Positions 16,647 through 27,595 are shown, counted from the first letter of the stretch. The stretch: 32,429 bases of DNA from Gammaproteobacteria bacterium (GCA_029240715.1 JARDZR010000005.1:1-32429); one strand, 5' to 3'. The notes: generated from the sequence alone by a model not told the origin. Numbers and translations: made by a program.

Positions 16647-17221
16647 TTAGAAGGCGTGCTCTGGTAAGTTTCTTGGCGTGATATTCTTGCTTCGGGTGTT
16701 GCCCTGGGAAGAGCGAGTGCAGTGGCTTCCTGAGCTCGCATAATTCTAAAATTATCGCCGTGTGCATCTCCTTCCATCATGCGTCCAATATGTCCAATAC
16801 AGGCTCCTAAGATCGAGGAAAGCTTAGTAAAGCGCCGAGAGAGAGAAAGTTTGGCAACTCTTTGCAAGCGTGCTTGTAAATAATCAGCAGTGGCGCGAAT
16901 AATGTGAGCAGTGGGCGTGGCATCGTTTGGAAGTTCATACCCTGGTTCATCAAATTGGATAGCTATTCCATAGATTTTACGAGGAAGCAGGTTGGCATTA
17001 CTTGTATCTAGGGCGTTTCTGACTTGTGCTATTAAGTTGAGCAACTCAGTTTTAAGTTCACGGGCGTCAGAAACTGCTATGGTATTATAGTTTGCAAAGC
17101 ATAGGGCCATACAGCCTGGAGGGGCCTGTATAAAATCATCAAGGCCTTCAGCGATACATTGGTTAAGAGTATCCCAAGTTGGATGTGGGTTTGTAAGATA
17201 GGTTTTATAATTAAATGGCAT
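16643..17221 (-). CDS. Hypothetical protein, 192 residues
   Basis: I do not recognise this protein. It has no signal peptide and no membrane segment. The middle has a predicted mixed fold (KIYGIAIQFDEPGYELP) followed by a basic helical stretch (YLQARLQRVAKLSLSRRF). The C-terminal 40 residues are Ala/Thr/Arg-rich and look disordered. The frame is likely real: AGGGAGA lies six bases before the ATG, codon use is like its neighbours, and the 579-base frame fills the space between two oriented genes. Its stop overlaps the reductase stop by four bases on the other strand, and it diverges from parA. A lineage-specific cytosolic or secreted protein is possible, but nothing here proves that. Confidence 0.7.
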   Translation of the reverse strand: MPFNYKTYLTNPHPTWDTLNQCIAEGLDDFIQAPPGCMALCFANYNTIAVSDARELKTELLNLIAQVRNALDTSNANLLPRKIYGIAIQFDEPGYELPNDATPTAHIIRATADYLQARLQRVAKLSLSRRFTKLSSILGACIGHIGRMMEGDAHGDNFRIMRAQEATALALPRATPEARISRQETYQSTPSN

Positions 17222-17341
17222 ATGTTCTCCCTAATATTTTAAAGAGCTCTTGGCATTTAATGAGACGAATTTAAATTCTATCATTTTTAATGATAAAAAC
17301 GTATAGTATTACTGGATTTTGGCTAGAGGGATGTTAGCGTG

Positions 17342-17352
17342 CTAGAATCTAG
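17342..17352. promoter_or_regulatory. Short palindrome CTAGAATCTAG upstream of parA
   Basis: CTAGAATCTAG (17342-17352) is a perfect odd-centred palindrome just before parA. It overlaps a possible -10 box (TAGAAT, 17343-17348) that lies 18 bases after TTGGCT (17319-17324). Autoregulation through a promoter-overlapping operator is usual for plasmid-type parAB. Short palindromes arise by chance in AT-rich DNA, so confidence is low. Confidence 0.25.
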
Positions 17353-17388
17353 GGTATCATTATGGCATTTGGAAATGAGGATAAGATA

Positions 17389-18087
17389 ATGGCTCAAGCA
17401 AAAACCATCGCACTGTTGCAGCAAAAAGGCGGCTCCGGCAAGACCACTACAGCGGTCAATCTGGCGGGCGGGCTGCGCGAGCTAGGCTTTAAAGTGATTA
17501 TCGCCGATATGGACAAAGACAAGCCAGATGCATGGTCATGGGCGGCGAAAAGCGAAAGCTTAAAAGATATGGTGTTTCAGGTTGATGAAAAAATGGCGCG
17601 TGAGCAGTTAGGCGAGCTTAAAAACCAATGCGATTATTTAGTGATCGATACCCCTCCTAATTTCCAAACTGCCGCCTTAAAAGCTGCTTTGCTGGCTGAC
17701 TTGGTTGTGATTCCAGCAGCACCCAGCGGCATGGATTTGTCAGGTTTATTAGAAGCTAAAGATTTAGCCATGACTGCAGGCCGCCCATACAAATTATTAG
17801 GTAACCGTGTTGCTAAAAACACTACCATGAGCCGAAGCTTATTAACCGTACTTGAAGAAGATGGGCATGCTTTTGAGTCTTCCGTTCCACAAAGTGTGAA
17901 ATTTGTCGAGGCGGAAGCCGCTGGTCTGTATATTGGAGACTATGCTCCAGAATCCGATGCGCATTTTGCGGTAAGACAAGTCGCTAAAGAGTTGAATGCT
18001 TATTTTACTGGTGAGAAATTAGCTAAAGTAGAACAAGCAGAGTCTCAGTCTGAAGCTGAAGCAGAACCTGCCGCAAGCGAGGTTTGA
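17389..18087 (+). CDS. parA: ParA-family partition ATPase (plasmid-like type)
   Basis: The 232-residue product is a ParA/MinD-superfamily ATPase that drives DNA segregation with ParB. The deviant Walker A is KGGSGKTTTAVNLA, with signature Lys13 and Lys18. The Walker B region is YLVIDTPPNFQ. Where chromosomal Soj proteins have DLDPQGNAS, this one has DMDKDKPDAWSW, more like short plasmid-type ParAs that carry a Trp here. The C-terminal tail is Glu/Ala-rich and probably disordered. An upstream ATG at 17362 with AGGG is possible. I prefer 17389 because GAGGATA precedes it and the family starts a few residues before the Walker A. It ends one base before parB. The position next to the atp operon is the classic chromosomal parAB site. 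Confidence 0.88.
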   Translation: MAQAKTIALLQQKGGSGKTTTAVNLAGGLRELGFKVIIADMDKDKPDAWSWAAKSESLKDMVFQVDEKMAREQLGELKNQCDYLVIDTPPNFQTAALKAALLADLVVIPAAPSGMDLSGLLEAKDLAMTAGRPYKLLGNRVAKNTTMSRSLLTVLEEDGHAFESSVPQSVKFVEAEAAGLYIGDYAPESDAHFAVRQVAKELNAYFTGEKLAKVEQAESQSEAEAEPAASEV

Positions 18088-18088
18088 T

Positions 18089-18994
18089 ATGGACAAGAAA
18101 GACCTGCTTTTAAACCGTAAGCGTTCAAGTGAGCTGAGCAACGAACTTCACGAAGTATCTCTTGGCAAAAAAGATGAGCTTTTGGCACTTAAGCTTCAGG
18201 TAATGAATGATATTGCTGAAGCCTCAGGGAAGTTATTCGAATTGCCGATCGAAAGATTGCAAGCTGACCCTAGTCAGCCTCGTAAAACCTTTCGTAATAT
18301 TGAAGGTTTAGCAGAAAGCATTAAGTTTAAAGGCATTATTCAGCCTATTATCGTGCGCGCACGCAATCAGGACGGTAAATACGTTATTATTGCAGGGGAG
18401 CGTCGTTTTCAGGCAGCTAAGTTAGCGGGATTGGCCACCATACCCTGCATTATTCGGGATGAAGAAGATGCCAACATTCTGATTTTACAATTGCTGGAAA
18501 ATGATCAGCGCGATAACGTTTCACCCTTTGAAGAATCTGCAGCCTTAAGCCGTTTAGTGGAAAACATGGGGGTGTCAAAAGCCCAGGTGGCCGCAGAACT
18601 TGGCCGCGATCCGGCTTGGATCTCCATTCGTTTAGGTTTGCAGGGTGCTAGCGAAGACATTAGAGAGTTAGCACAGGATGGAATTATTGAAGATATTCGA
18701 ACCTTACATGAGCTTCGTAAGCTTGAAAAAGAAAGCCCAGCGCAAGCTAAAGACTTAATTGAAAAAATCCGTAACAATCAATTAAGCGGTTCTTATCGAC
18801 AAGTGATTTCAAACTTTCGTTCTACTCGCAAAGTAAAATCCCATCAAGCCCCTAAGCTTAAAAAAGTCCAGCGGATTGAAATAGTGGGGGACCAATTGCT
18901 CTTGCACGTTGGAGGTAAACATCCATTGCAGTTTGCTGTTAACGGTGATGTAATGAATGAGTTTCTGGCAGAGTGCCTGGCAAGCCTTCTATAA
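18089..18994 (+). CDS. parB: ParB/KorB-type partition protein
   Basis: ParB binds centromere-like sites and loads onto DNA as a CTP-dependent clamp. The 301-residue product has the N-terminal ParB core: PSQPRKTF, GIIQPIIVRA, GERRFQAAKLAG at 103-114 and LLENDQRDNVSPFEE. A helix-turn-helix follows (SKAQVAAELGRDPAWISIRL). After it, the Spo0J signature GHARALL is absent. Instead DIRTLHELRKLEKESP follows, as in KorB-like plasmid proteins, with a compact C-terminal domain (RIEIVGDQLLLHVG). In the CTP motif GERRxR the last Arg is Gln108. The start follows parA after one base, with GAGG upstream. I noticed no canonical parS sequence in the surrounding intergenic DNA, but I could not scan exhaustively. 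Confidence 0.88.
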   Translation: MDKKDLLLNRKRSSELSNELHEVSLGKKDELLALKLQVMNDIAEASGKLFELPIERLQADPSQPRKTFRNIEGLAESIKFKGIIQPIIVRARNQDGKYVIIAGERRFQAAKLAGLATIPCIIRDEEDANILILQLLENDQRDNVSPFEESAALSRLVENMGVSKAQVAAELGRDPAWISIRLGLQGASEDIRELAQDGIIEDIRTLHELRKLEKESPAQAKDLIEKIRNNQLSGSYRQVISNFRSTRKVKSHQAPKLKKVQRIEIVGDQLLLHVGGKHPLQFAVNGDVMNEFLAECLASLL

Positions 18995-19031
18995 TTTGTT
19001 GTTTTAGCAGTGGGTCTTTGATGAGGAAAGC

Positions 19032-20354
19032 ATGGCTATTTTCAGAATATTGCTGTTATTGATTTTGCCTGTTCAAATTTTTGCTGCAGCTATCAGTACC
19101 CAGCAGCTTCCCTTGGCAATAGACCAATACAACCAAAATGCCTTGATCTATGCCGGCAATAATCCAGACCAGCTATTGATGGATTCTGCTACTCAGGCTA
19201 AAGTTTCCAAAGCATTTCTGCTTCGATATTTTTCGGCTTGGACTGGTAATAGTGTCGCCTTTACTCAATCCGGCACCCTTGACGCGGAAAACTCTATTAT
19301 CAAGCTTTATGCTGCTAAACCTGGTTTTGGCAGTAATATGCACCCGCTTTCCGTGTCTTGGGTAGAGGGTTTAGCCAATAACATGAATCTCAATGCTTTC
19401 CCCAACATGAAAGTTAAAGCTATAGTCGTCAACTCAGATAATTTAAGGCAGCTTCCTACTGATATACCGAGCTATAGCAAGGTATCAGCTATAAGCACCG
19501 ATTACCCATTTGATAGTTTGCAACAATCTTATGTTGCAGCAGGCTCTCCTGTTTATATATGGCAAGTCAGCCGAGATGGTGCCTGGTATTTGATTATGAA
19601 TGATAACCAGTTGGGTTGGGTTCACAGCAACTCTGTGGCTATAGTCAGTGATAGCTTTGTACACAAATGGCAGACCAGCCAATTTGTAGTGGCTAATGAT
19701 GATAATATTGCAATAGTCGACAATGATCATATTTTCAGAATGACCACTCGCTTGGGAACTTTGTATCCATTAATTGGTCAAAGCAGCCATGCTTATAATA
19801 TTTATGTGCCGGTAGTTAATACAGATCGCCATGCCATTATCCGCCAAGCCAGCCTATCTAAAACCTATGCCACTTTATTCCCTTTGCCGCTTACTCAAAA
19901 TGATATTGCCATGATTGCCAATAAGATTATTGGAGATTCCTATGGTTGGGGTGGGCTATATGGATATAGAGATTGCTCACTTACCATGAAGGATATTTTT
20001 GCCGTCTTCGGGATTTGGTTGCCTCGTAACTCAGCCTATCAAGCTAAATTTGGGCAGTATATTTCTTTGTCAGGCTTGAGTAACCAACAAAAGCTTAACA
20101 AAATTCGCCAGTTAGCTCAGCCTTTTGTAACATTTATTAGCCTGCCGGGCCATATCGCGCTTTATCTTAATACCACGCAAAATAAAGTGATGACGCTTCA
20201 GACCATTTGGGGTTTGCGTATCAGTGGCGATGGCCGAGCTGTTATTGGTGAAACCGTTATTATGCCGATGGATTTTGATTCCCAATATTCAAATATTTCC
20301 AGCACATTATTGAGTCGAGTGACTGGAATAACTTTAATTGTTCCTAGTACTTAA
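19032..20354 (+). CDS. Secreted SH3/NlpC-P60 cell wall peptidase
   Basis: The 440-residue product has a signal peptide (residues 1-19, AIFRILLLLILPVQIFA), a long N-terminal stabilising domain and bacterial SH3 domains in the middle (AAGSPVYIWQVSRDGAWYL, WVHSNS). The C-terminal NlpC/P60 peptidase has GWGGLYGYRDCS giving nucleophile Cys315 and LPGHIALYL giving His374. This architecture is that of periplasmic gamma-D-Glu-diamino acid endopeptidases that trim or recycle peptidoglycan stem peptides. GAGGAAAG lies just before the ATG. It follows parB by 37 bases and may be co-transcribed with parAB. It ends before the atp promoter. Its exact bond specificity is inferred from the family. Confidence 0.85.
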   Translation: MAIFRILLLLILPVQIFAAAISTQQLPLAIDQYNQNALIYAGNNPDQLLMDSATQAKVSKAFLLRYFSAWTGNSVAFTQSGTLDAENSIIKLYAAKPGFGSNMHPLSVSWVEGLANNMNLNAFPNMKVKAIVVNSDNLRQLPTDIPSYSKVSAISTDYPFDSLQQSYVAAGSPVYIWQVSRDGAWYLIMNDNQLGWVHSNSVAIVSDSFVHKWQTSQFVVANDDNIAIVDNDHIFRMTTRLGTLYPLIGQSSHAYNIYVPVVNTDRHAIIRQASLSKTYATLFPLPLTQNDIAMIANKIIGDSYGWGGLYGYRDCSLTMKDIFAVFGIWLPRNSAYQAKFGQYISLSGLSNQQKLNKIRQLAQPFVTFISLPGHIALYLNTTQNKVMTLQTIWGLRISGDGRAVIGETVIMPMDFDSQYSNISSTLLSRVTGITLIVPST

Positions 20355-20362
20355 GAAATCTA

Positions 20363-20391
20363 TTGCTCACAGGCCTTGAAATGATTATAAT
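20363..20391 (+). promoter_or_regulatory. Promoter of the ATP synthase operon
   Basis: A perfect -10 box TATAAT (20386-20391) follows TTGCTC (20363-20368) with exactly 17 bases between. The start site would be near 20398, about 23 bases before atpI. It is the best sigma70-like promoter I saw in the window, and it stands directly upstream of a nine-gene operon. Confidence 0.65.
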
Positions 20392-20420
20392 CGCGCTGCG
20401 AATTTTTTGGGGCAAAGTAA

Positions 20421-20789
20421 ATGGAGAACCCAACAAGAGCTTATATAAAACAATGGCTTTATTATCAAGCTGTGGCAGGCTTGATCATTGCGATAGGCTT
20501 GTGTTTAGTAAGGTTTAAGTTGGGATATTCGAGCGGATTAGGCAGTCTTGTTATCCTGTTAGCTAATAGCTACCAGGCTTTAAGAGTCATGCTGAGTCGA
20601 CAGCAATATAATCCGGTTGAACTGCTTAAAAATTTTTATAAAGGTGAGCTGGGAAAATTTATCATTTTAGCGATTTTTGTGATAGTGTTCGCAAAATTTT
20701 TAAATTTGATCTGGTGGGCGTTTATAATAGGAATTTTGGGGACGCAGGTAGGTGGTGCCGCCCTGTTAATGATGCGACGTGCGAGGTGA
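20421..20789 (+). CDS. atpI: ATP synthase accessory protein AtpI
   Basis: AtpI is a small membrane protein at the head of F1Fo operons that helps assemble the c-ring and may aid Mg2+ uptake. The 122-residue product has four hydrophobic segments (about residues 13-29, 35-50, 76-92 and 96-117). The SLVILLANSYQALR block between segments two and three fits the family. It is poorly conserved, so the call relies on topology, length and position before atpB. A short hairpin (TCAGCG-AAAA-CGCTGA, 20816-20831) lies in the 74-base gap to atpB; it has no T-run and is not a terminator. Confidence 0.9.
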   Translation: MENPTRAYIKQWLYYQAVAGLIIAIGLCLVRFKLGYSSGLGSLVILLANSYQALRVMLSRQQYNPVELLKNFYKGELGKFIILAIFVIVFAKFLNLIWWAFIIGILGTQVGGAALLMMRRAR

Positions 20790-20854
20790 ATTTGCACGAA
20801 AACATCGCGTAAGGTTCAGCGAAAACGCTGAGAGTAGAAAATGTTTATTATTAA

Positions 20855-21661
<807 letters not shown>

Positions 21662-21667
21662 TTGGCT

Positions 21668-21801
21668 GGCTATCGCTGCGAAGCGATTGCCCTTATTGTT
21701 TTGAACGCCTGGCTGAATTCAGACTGTGGCGGCAAACAGAGAGATATCGCGATTCTCTCCTTTGCAAAACCCTATCGCGAAAGCTCAGCAGTTACTGCTG
21801 A
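21668..21801 (+). promoter_or_regulatory. Hairpin-rich leader before atpE (translation or mRNA processing element)
   Basis: The 171-base gap before atpE holds three clear hairpins. The first is 21668-21691: stem ATCGCT/AGCGAT with a GCGA (GNRA) loop, extended by GGC/GCC after a T-T mismatch. The second is 21739-21759: GAGAGA/TCTCTC around a 9-base loop. The third is 21785-21801: seven perfect pairs TCAGCAG/CTGCTGA with a three-base loop. A T7 run follows ten bases later, then the strong ribosome site GAGAGGAG. In E. coli the atpE initiation region boosts c-subunit synthesis to match ring stoichiometry; a similar role is likely here. The last hairpin plus T-run could also act as a leaky terminator. 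Confidence 0.5.
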
Positions 21802-21820
21802 ATGATTGATTTTTTTATGA

Positions 21821-22138
<318 letters not shown>

Positions 22139-22168
22139 TTGAGTTGAATAAACAAAAGGGTATTGAGC

Positions 22169-22639
22169 ATGGATATTAATGCAACGCTCATAGGGCAGAT
22201 GATTACTTTTGCAATCTTCATTATATTTACTATGAAGTTTGTATGGCCGCCATTGATGAAAATCTTGGAAGAGCGCCGCAAAAAAATTGCGGACGGGCTT
22301 GCTGCAGCAGAGCGCGGACAACACGATTTAGAAGTCGCGCACTTCAAAGCAAAAGAAATTATTAGGGAAGCTAAGGCCCAGGCTTCTGTCATTATTGAAC
22401 AAGCTAATCAGCGTGCTCATCATATTGAAGAGCAGGCCAAGCTTGAAGCAAGACATGTTGCTGACAGAATCAAACAGACAGCTGAGCTTGAAATTGAGCA
22501 TGAAAAAATGAAAGTGCTGGGTGTTTTACGTAGCCAGGTTGCTGATGTAGCCGTAAAAGGGGCTGAAAAGCTTATTAAACGCAATATTGATAAAGCGGCC
22601 AATCAGGATTTACTGTCTGCTTTAGCGGGTGAGATCTAA
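22169..22639 (+). CDS. atpF: ATP synthase Fo subunit b
   Basis: Subunit b is the membrane-anchored peripheral stalk that holds F1 against rotation. The 156-residue product equals the E. coli length. It starts [10 protein letters not shown] like E. coli MNLNATILGQ, has one N-terminal membrane helix with KFVWPPLM at its end, and continues as a long charged, Ala-rich coiled coil ([17 protein letters not shown]) to the delta-binding C-terminus. A TTG two codons upstream (22163) is less likely. AAGGG lies before the chosen ATG. It ends one base before atpH. Confidence 0.97.
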   Translation: MDINATLIGQMITFAIFIIFTMKFVWPPLMKILEERRKKIADGLAAAERGQHDLEVAHFKAKEIIREAKAQASVIIEQANQRAHHIEEQAKLEARHVADRIKQTAELEIEHEKMKVLGVLRSQVADVAVKGAEKLIKRNIDKAANQDLLSALAGEI

Positions 22640-22640
22640 T

Positions 22641-23177
22641 ATGGCAACTGCAAGTACGCTAGCAAGGCCTTATGCAAAAGCTGCGTTTGAATATGCAATG
22701 GAGCAGCATAATGAAAAAGTCTGGGCTACTGCTTTAGAAAGCTTAGGTGATTTTTTTGCAGCGAAAGAAGTGCATGAATTGCTGCACCATCCTAAATGCA
22801 CCCAGTCTGAACTTGCAGAAATCTTATTGGAAAAAAGCTTGAGCTCATTTGACAAGCCCATCCAAAACTTTATTAGAGTTTTGGCTGAAAATTCTCGTCT
22901 CGCTTTGCTGCCGCAGATTAGTGAAATTTATGCTGAATATTTGGCAGAAAGCCAAAAGGCTTGCAAGGCTGTTTTAATCAGTGCAACTTCAGTTGATCCA
23001 GCTTATGTCGAACAAATTAAAAAGGCTTTAAGTAAAAAGCTTAATCAGTCTATAGAGCTTAATGTAGAAGTCGATGAAAGCTTAATAGGTGGAGCAATAA
23101 TCAAAGCGGGCGATTTAGTGATTGATGGCTCAGTTAAGGGCCAGTTGAATCGTTTGGCACAAGAACTTAGAAAATAG
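22641..23177 (+). CDS. atpH: ATP synthase F1 subunit delta
   Basis: Subunit delta joins the top of F1 to the b-stalk. The 178-residue product matches the family (E. coli 177). It begins STLARPYAKAAFEYA, the usual ARPYAxAxFE start, and ends with GGAIIKAGDLVIDGSVKG, the typical GGxxIxxGDxVxDxSxxx block. A GTG at 22629 would add four residues inside atpF. ATG 22641 is chosen because it matches family starts and has GGTGAG upstream. It begins one base after the atpF stop. Confidence 0.96.
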   Translation: MATASTLARPYAKAAFEYAMEQHNEKVWATALESLGDFFAAKEVHELLHHPKCTQSELAEILLEKSLSSFDKPIQNFIRVLAENSRLALLPQISEIYAEYLAESQKACKAVLISATSVDPAYVEQIKKALSKKLNQSIELNVEVDESLIGGAIIKAGDLVIDGSVKGQLNRLAQELRK

Positions 23178-23192
23178 TAAAAGGTGGATAGC

Positions 23193-24734
23193 ATGCAATT
23201 AAACCCCTCAGAAGTAACTGATTTAATTAAACAGCGGATAGCGCATTTTGATACCAAGGCTGAGTCCCGCAACGAGGGGATTATTGTCAGCGTTCGCGAT
23301 GGTATTATCCGTATTCATGGTCTTAGCAATGTTGCCTATGGCGAAATGATTGAGCTGCCAGGCAATGTATTTGGCTTAGCGCTTAACTTAGAAAGAGATG
23401 CAGTAGGCGCGGTAGTGTTGGGTGAATATGATCATCTTATGGAAGGTCAAGTTGCCCGTTGTACCGGCAGAATTTTAGAAGTACCTGTAGGGGAAGCCTT
23501 ATTAGGTCGTGTGGTAGATGCTTTGGGTAATCCAATTGACGGTAAAGGCCCAATTAATAGCACTTTAACTTCTCCTATTGAAAAAGTAGCTCCTGGGGTT
23601 ATTGCCCGTCAAAGCGTGGACCAACCTGTGCAAACCGGTTTAAAAGCAATCGATGCAATGGTGCCAATCGGAAGAGGTCAGCGTGAGTTGATTATTGGAG
23701 ATCGTCAAACCGGAAAAACCGCGGTAGCGATCGATGCTATTATCAACCAGAAAGACAGCGGCATTAAATGTATATATGTGGCTATTGGCCAAAAAGCTTC
23801 CTCCATTGCAAACGTAGTGCGCAAATTAGAGGAACATGGTGCTCTAGCTCATACTATTATCGTCGCAGCTTCTGCGGCTGAAGCGGCGGCACTGCAATTT
23901 ATCGCCCCTTATTCCGGATGTGCGATGGGTGAATATTTTAGAGATATTGGCCAAGATGCTTTGATTATCTATGATGATTTAACCAAACAAGCTTGGGCTT
24001 ATCGTCAAATTTCTTTGCTATTGCGCCGCCCACCAGGACGCGAAGCTTATCCAGGAGATGTATTCTATTTACACTCAAGACTGTTAGAAAGGGCAGCTCG
24101 AGTTAACGCTGAATACGTTGAGAAAATGACCAAGGGTGAAGTTCGCGGCAAGACAGGTTCTTTAACTGCTTTGCCTATTATTGAAACCCAGGCTGGTGAT
24201 ATTTCAGCTTTCGTTCCAACTAACGTTATTTCTATTACTGACGGTCAGATTTTCTTGGAAACCGGTTTGTTTAACTCGGGAATTCGCCCAGCGATTAATG
24301 CAGGGGCTTCTGTATCTCGTGTTGGCGGAGCGGCCCAAACTAAAATTATTAAAAAGCTGGGTGGCGGTGTACGCTTGGCATTAGCACAATTCCGTGAATT
24401 AGAAGCCTTTGCTCAGTTTGCATCTGATCTAGATGAAGTCACTCGTAAACAGTTAGAGCGTGGTCAGCGTGTAATGGAATTAATGAAGCAAAAACAATAC
24501 AGTCCATTAAGCGTAGCCCAGATGGCAGTATCATTGTTTGCAGTTGAAAAGGGTTATGTAGACGATGTGGCAATCAATAAGGTGGTCTCTTTTGAATCAG
24601 CCTTGCATCAGTATATGGATTCTCAGCATAAGGCATTGTTGGATGACATTAATAAACACTGCAAATATGACGATGAAGTGGCTAAAGCCTTAAGTTCGGC
24701 AATTGAGAAATTTAAACAAACCCAAACTTGGTAA
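23193..24734 (+). CDS. atpA: ATP synthase F1 subunit alpha
   Basis: Subunit alpha alternates with beta in the F1 head and carries the non-catalytic nucleotide sites. The 513 residues equal the E. coli length. The Walker A motif GDRQTGKT is at 169-176, the same position as in E. coli. Walker B ([18 protein letters not shown]) and the [20 protein letters not shown] block are intact. GTG at 23184 would add three residues; ATG 23193 has AGGTGG six bases upstream and gives the standard start (MQLN). It lies 15 bases after atpH and 12 before atpG. Confidence 0.98.
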   Translation: MQLNPSEVTDLIKQRIAHFDTKAESRNEGIIVSVRDGIIRIHGLSNVAYGEMIELPGNVFGLALNLERDAVGAVVLGEYDHLMEGQVARCTGRILEVPVGEALLGRVVDALGNPIDGKGPINSTLTSPIEKVAPGVIARQSVDQPVQTGLKAIDAMVPIGRGQRELIIGDRQTGKTAVAIDAIINQKDSGIKCIYVAIGQKASSIANVVRKLEEHGALAHTIIVAASAAEAAALQFIAPYSGCAMGEYFRDIGQDALIIYDDLTKQAWAYRQISLLLRRPPGREAYPGDVFYLHSRLLERAARVNAEYVEKMTKGEVRGKTGSLTALPIIETQAGDISAFVPTNVISITDGQIFLETGLFNSGIRPAINAGASVSRVGGAAQTKIIKKLGGGVRLALAQFRELEAFAQFASDLDEVTRKQLERGQRVMELMKQKQYSPLSVAQMAVSLFAVEKGYVDDVAINKVVSFESALHQYMDSQHKALLDDINKHCKYDDEVAKALSSAIEKFKQTQTW

Positions 24735-24746
24735 AGGTATCGGTAG

Positions 24747-25607
24747 ATGGCAACAGCCAAAGAAATCAAAGCCCAAATAAGCAGTATTGGTAATACCAAG
24801 AAGATTACTCGGGCCATGGAAATGATTGCGGCTAGCAAGCTTAGAAAAGCGCGCGACCGTATGGAAGCCAGCCGTCCTTACGCCCATAAAGCGCGTGAGG
24901 TGATTGGTCATTTGGCTTTATCTCATCCTGAATATCACCATGTCTATATGGAAAACCGGGAAGTGAAAAGAGTGGGCTTTATTGTGATTTCTACCGATAG
25001 AGGGCTTTGCGGCGGTTTAAATATCAATTTATTTAAAAAGACTTTTGCTGAAATGAAAACCTGGGCCGATAGAAACGTCGAAATTGATGTGGCTATTATT
25101 GGCCATAAAGCAGAAGCTTATTTTAAAAGAACAGGCATGAATATCTTAGCTTATGCGCATCACCTGGGTGAGCAGCCAGCTATTAAGGACTTGATCGGTT
25201 CCATTAAAGTGATGCTGGATGCATTTGCCCAAGGCAAGATTGATAAATTATTTCTGGTGTCCAACCATTTTAGCAATACCATCACCCAGACTCCGCATTG
25301 TGAGCAGCTTCTACCCGTAGTGCCTTCAAGTGAAGAATCACAGCAGCATTGGGATTATATTTATGAGCCTGATGCTAAATCCTTGTTAACTTTGTTGCTA
25401 GAGCGTTATGTCGAATCACAGGTTTATCAAGGAGTGGTTGAAAACGTGGCATGCGAACAGGCTGCAAGAATGATGGCGATGAAAAATGCCACTGAAAATG
25501 CCGGGGAAGTGATTAAAGAATTAAAACTGGAATATAACAAAGCCCGCCAGGCAGCGATTACCAAAGAGCTGGCTGAAATTGTTTCTGGTGCAGAAGCAGT
25601 CGGGTGA
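24747..25607 (+). CDS. atpG: ATP synthase F1 subunit gamma
   Basis: Subunit gamma is the central rotor shaft linking the c-ring to the catalytic head. The 286-residue product (E. coli 287) has the N-terminal helix [17 protein letters not shown] and [14 protein letters not shown], the central [11 protein letters not shown] motif and the C-terminal helix [20 protein letters not shown] followed by [18 protein letters not shown]. Both terminal helices that form the coiled-coil rotor are intact. AAAGGT lies upstream of the ATG. It is in the standard position between atpA and atpD. Confidence 0.98.
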   Translation: MATAKEIKAQISSIGNTKKITRAMEMIAASKLRKARDRMEASRPYAHKAREVIGHLALSHPEYHHVYMENREVKRVGFIVISTDRGLCGGLNINLFKKTFAEMKTWADRNVEIDVAIIGHKAEAYFKRTGMNILAYAHHLGEQPAIKDLIGSIKVMLDAFAQGKIDKLFLVSNHFSNTITQTPHCEQLLPVVPSSEESQQHWDYIYEPDAKSLLTLLLERYVESQVYQGVVENVACEQAARMMAMKNATENAGEVIKELKLEYNKARQAAITKELAEIVSGAEAVG

Positions 25608-25624
25608 CATTAGATTTATTTTAA

Positions 25625-27016
<1,392 letters not shown>

Positions 27017-27040
27017 AAAATTGTCGTTTCCGCATAGGCC

Positions 27041-27068
27041 GGGCCCGGTTTTTTAAAAAATTGGACCC
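27041..27068 (+). promoter_or_regulatory. Inverted repeat between atpD and atpC (possible attenuator or processing hairpin)
   Basis: The stretch GGGCCCGGTTTTTT (27041-27054) faces AAAAAATTGGACCC (27055-27068). As RNA it pairs G-C three times, has one C-A mismatch, pairs C-G twice, G-U twice and then U-A. The left part also contains the self-complementary CCGGGCCCGG followed by six T. It could reduce transcription into atpC or mark an mRNA end. Epsilon is needed at one copy per complex, so partial attenuation is plausible but untested. Confidence 0.4.
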
Positions 27069-27103
27069 CAATAGGTTCGGAGATGACAAAAGGAAATGCA
27101 AGT

Positions 27104-27529
27104 ATGACTAAGACTGTAAAACTCGACATAGTAAGCCCAGAAGGCCAGATTTTTTCAGGCGAAGCAGCCGCTTTGTTTGTAAAAGGTGCTGAAGGTGAGC
27201 TCGGCTTATATCCGGGGCATTTACAGTTGTTAACTAAAATTGCTCCTGGTGCAGTGCGTATTCAACAGGCAGATGGACATGAAGAACTGCTTTATATTTC
27301 AGGGGGGATGCTTGAAGTCCAGCCCCATCATATCAGCATTTTGGCTGATAGCGTGGAACGCCCTCAGGATGTAAATGAAGCAGCTGCTTTAGAAGCCAAG
27401 CAGGAAGCGGAAAAACTTCTGGCCAGTAAGAGCGGCACTCATGACTATAAAAAGACCCAGCAGGATTTGGCCGAAGCCATTGCTAAATTAAGAGTATTGG
27501 AGTTGATGCGACTCCGCAAAAAACATTAA
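27104..27529 (+). CDS. atpC: ATP synthase F1 subunit epsilon
   Basis: Subunit epsilon sits on the rotor and can inhibit ATP hydrolysis. The 141-residue product (E. coli 139) has an N-terminal beta-sandwich with DIVSPEGQIFSGEA, GELGLYPGHLQLLT and YISGGMLEVQPHHISILADS. Two C-terminal helices follow, ending in KLRVLELMRLRKKH. ATG 27083 would add seven residues but has GGAG directly against it. ATG 27104 is preferred for the AAAGGA about nine bases upstream and the family-like start. It is the last gene of the atp operon. Confidence 0.96.
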   Translation: MTKTVKLDIVSPEGQIFSGEAAALFVKGAEGELGLYPGHLQLLTKIAPGAVRIQQADGHEELLYISGGMLEVQPHHISILADSVERPQDVNEAAALEAKQEAEKLLASKSGTHDYKKTQQDLAEAIAKLRVLELMRLRKKH

Positions 27530-27537
27530 TCCATTAT

Positions 27538-27566
27538 TTGACTTATAGCAGAAAAAAATTTAATTT
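27538..27566 (+). promoter_or_regulatory. Weak candidate promoter after atpC
   Basis: TTGACT (27538-27543, 5 of 6 to TTGACA) is followed after 17 bases by TAATTT (27561-27566), a poor -10 box. It lies in the 66-base gap before the first small unknown gene and could start transcription of the small genes and glmUS apart from the atp operon. Confidence 0.25.
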
Positions 27567-27595
27567 GTCTGTAAATTGCATGACAAGGAATGTTA

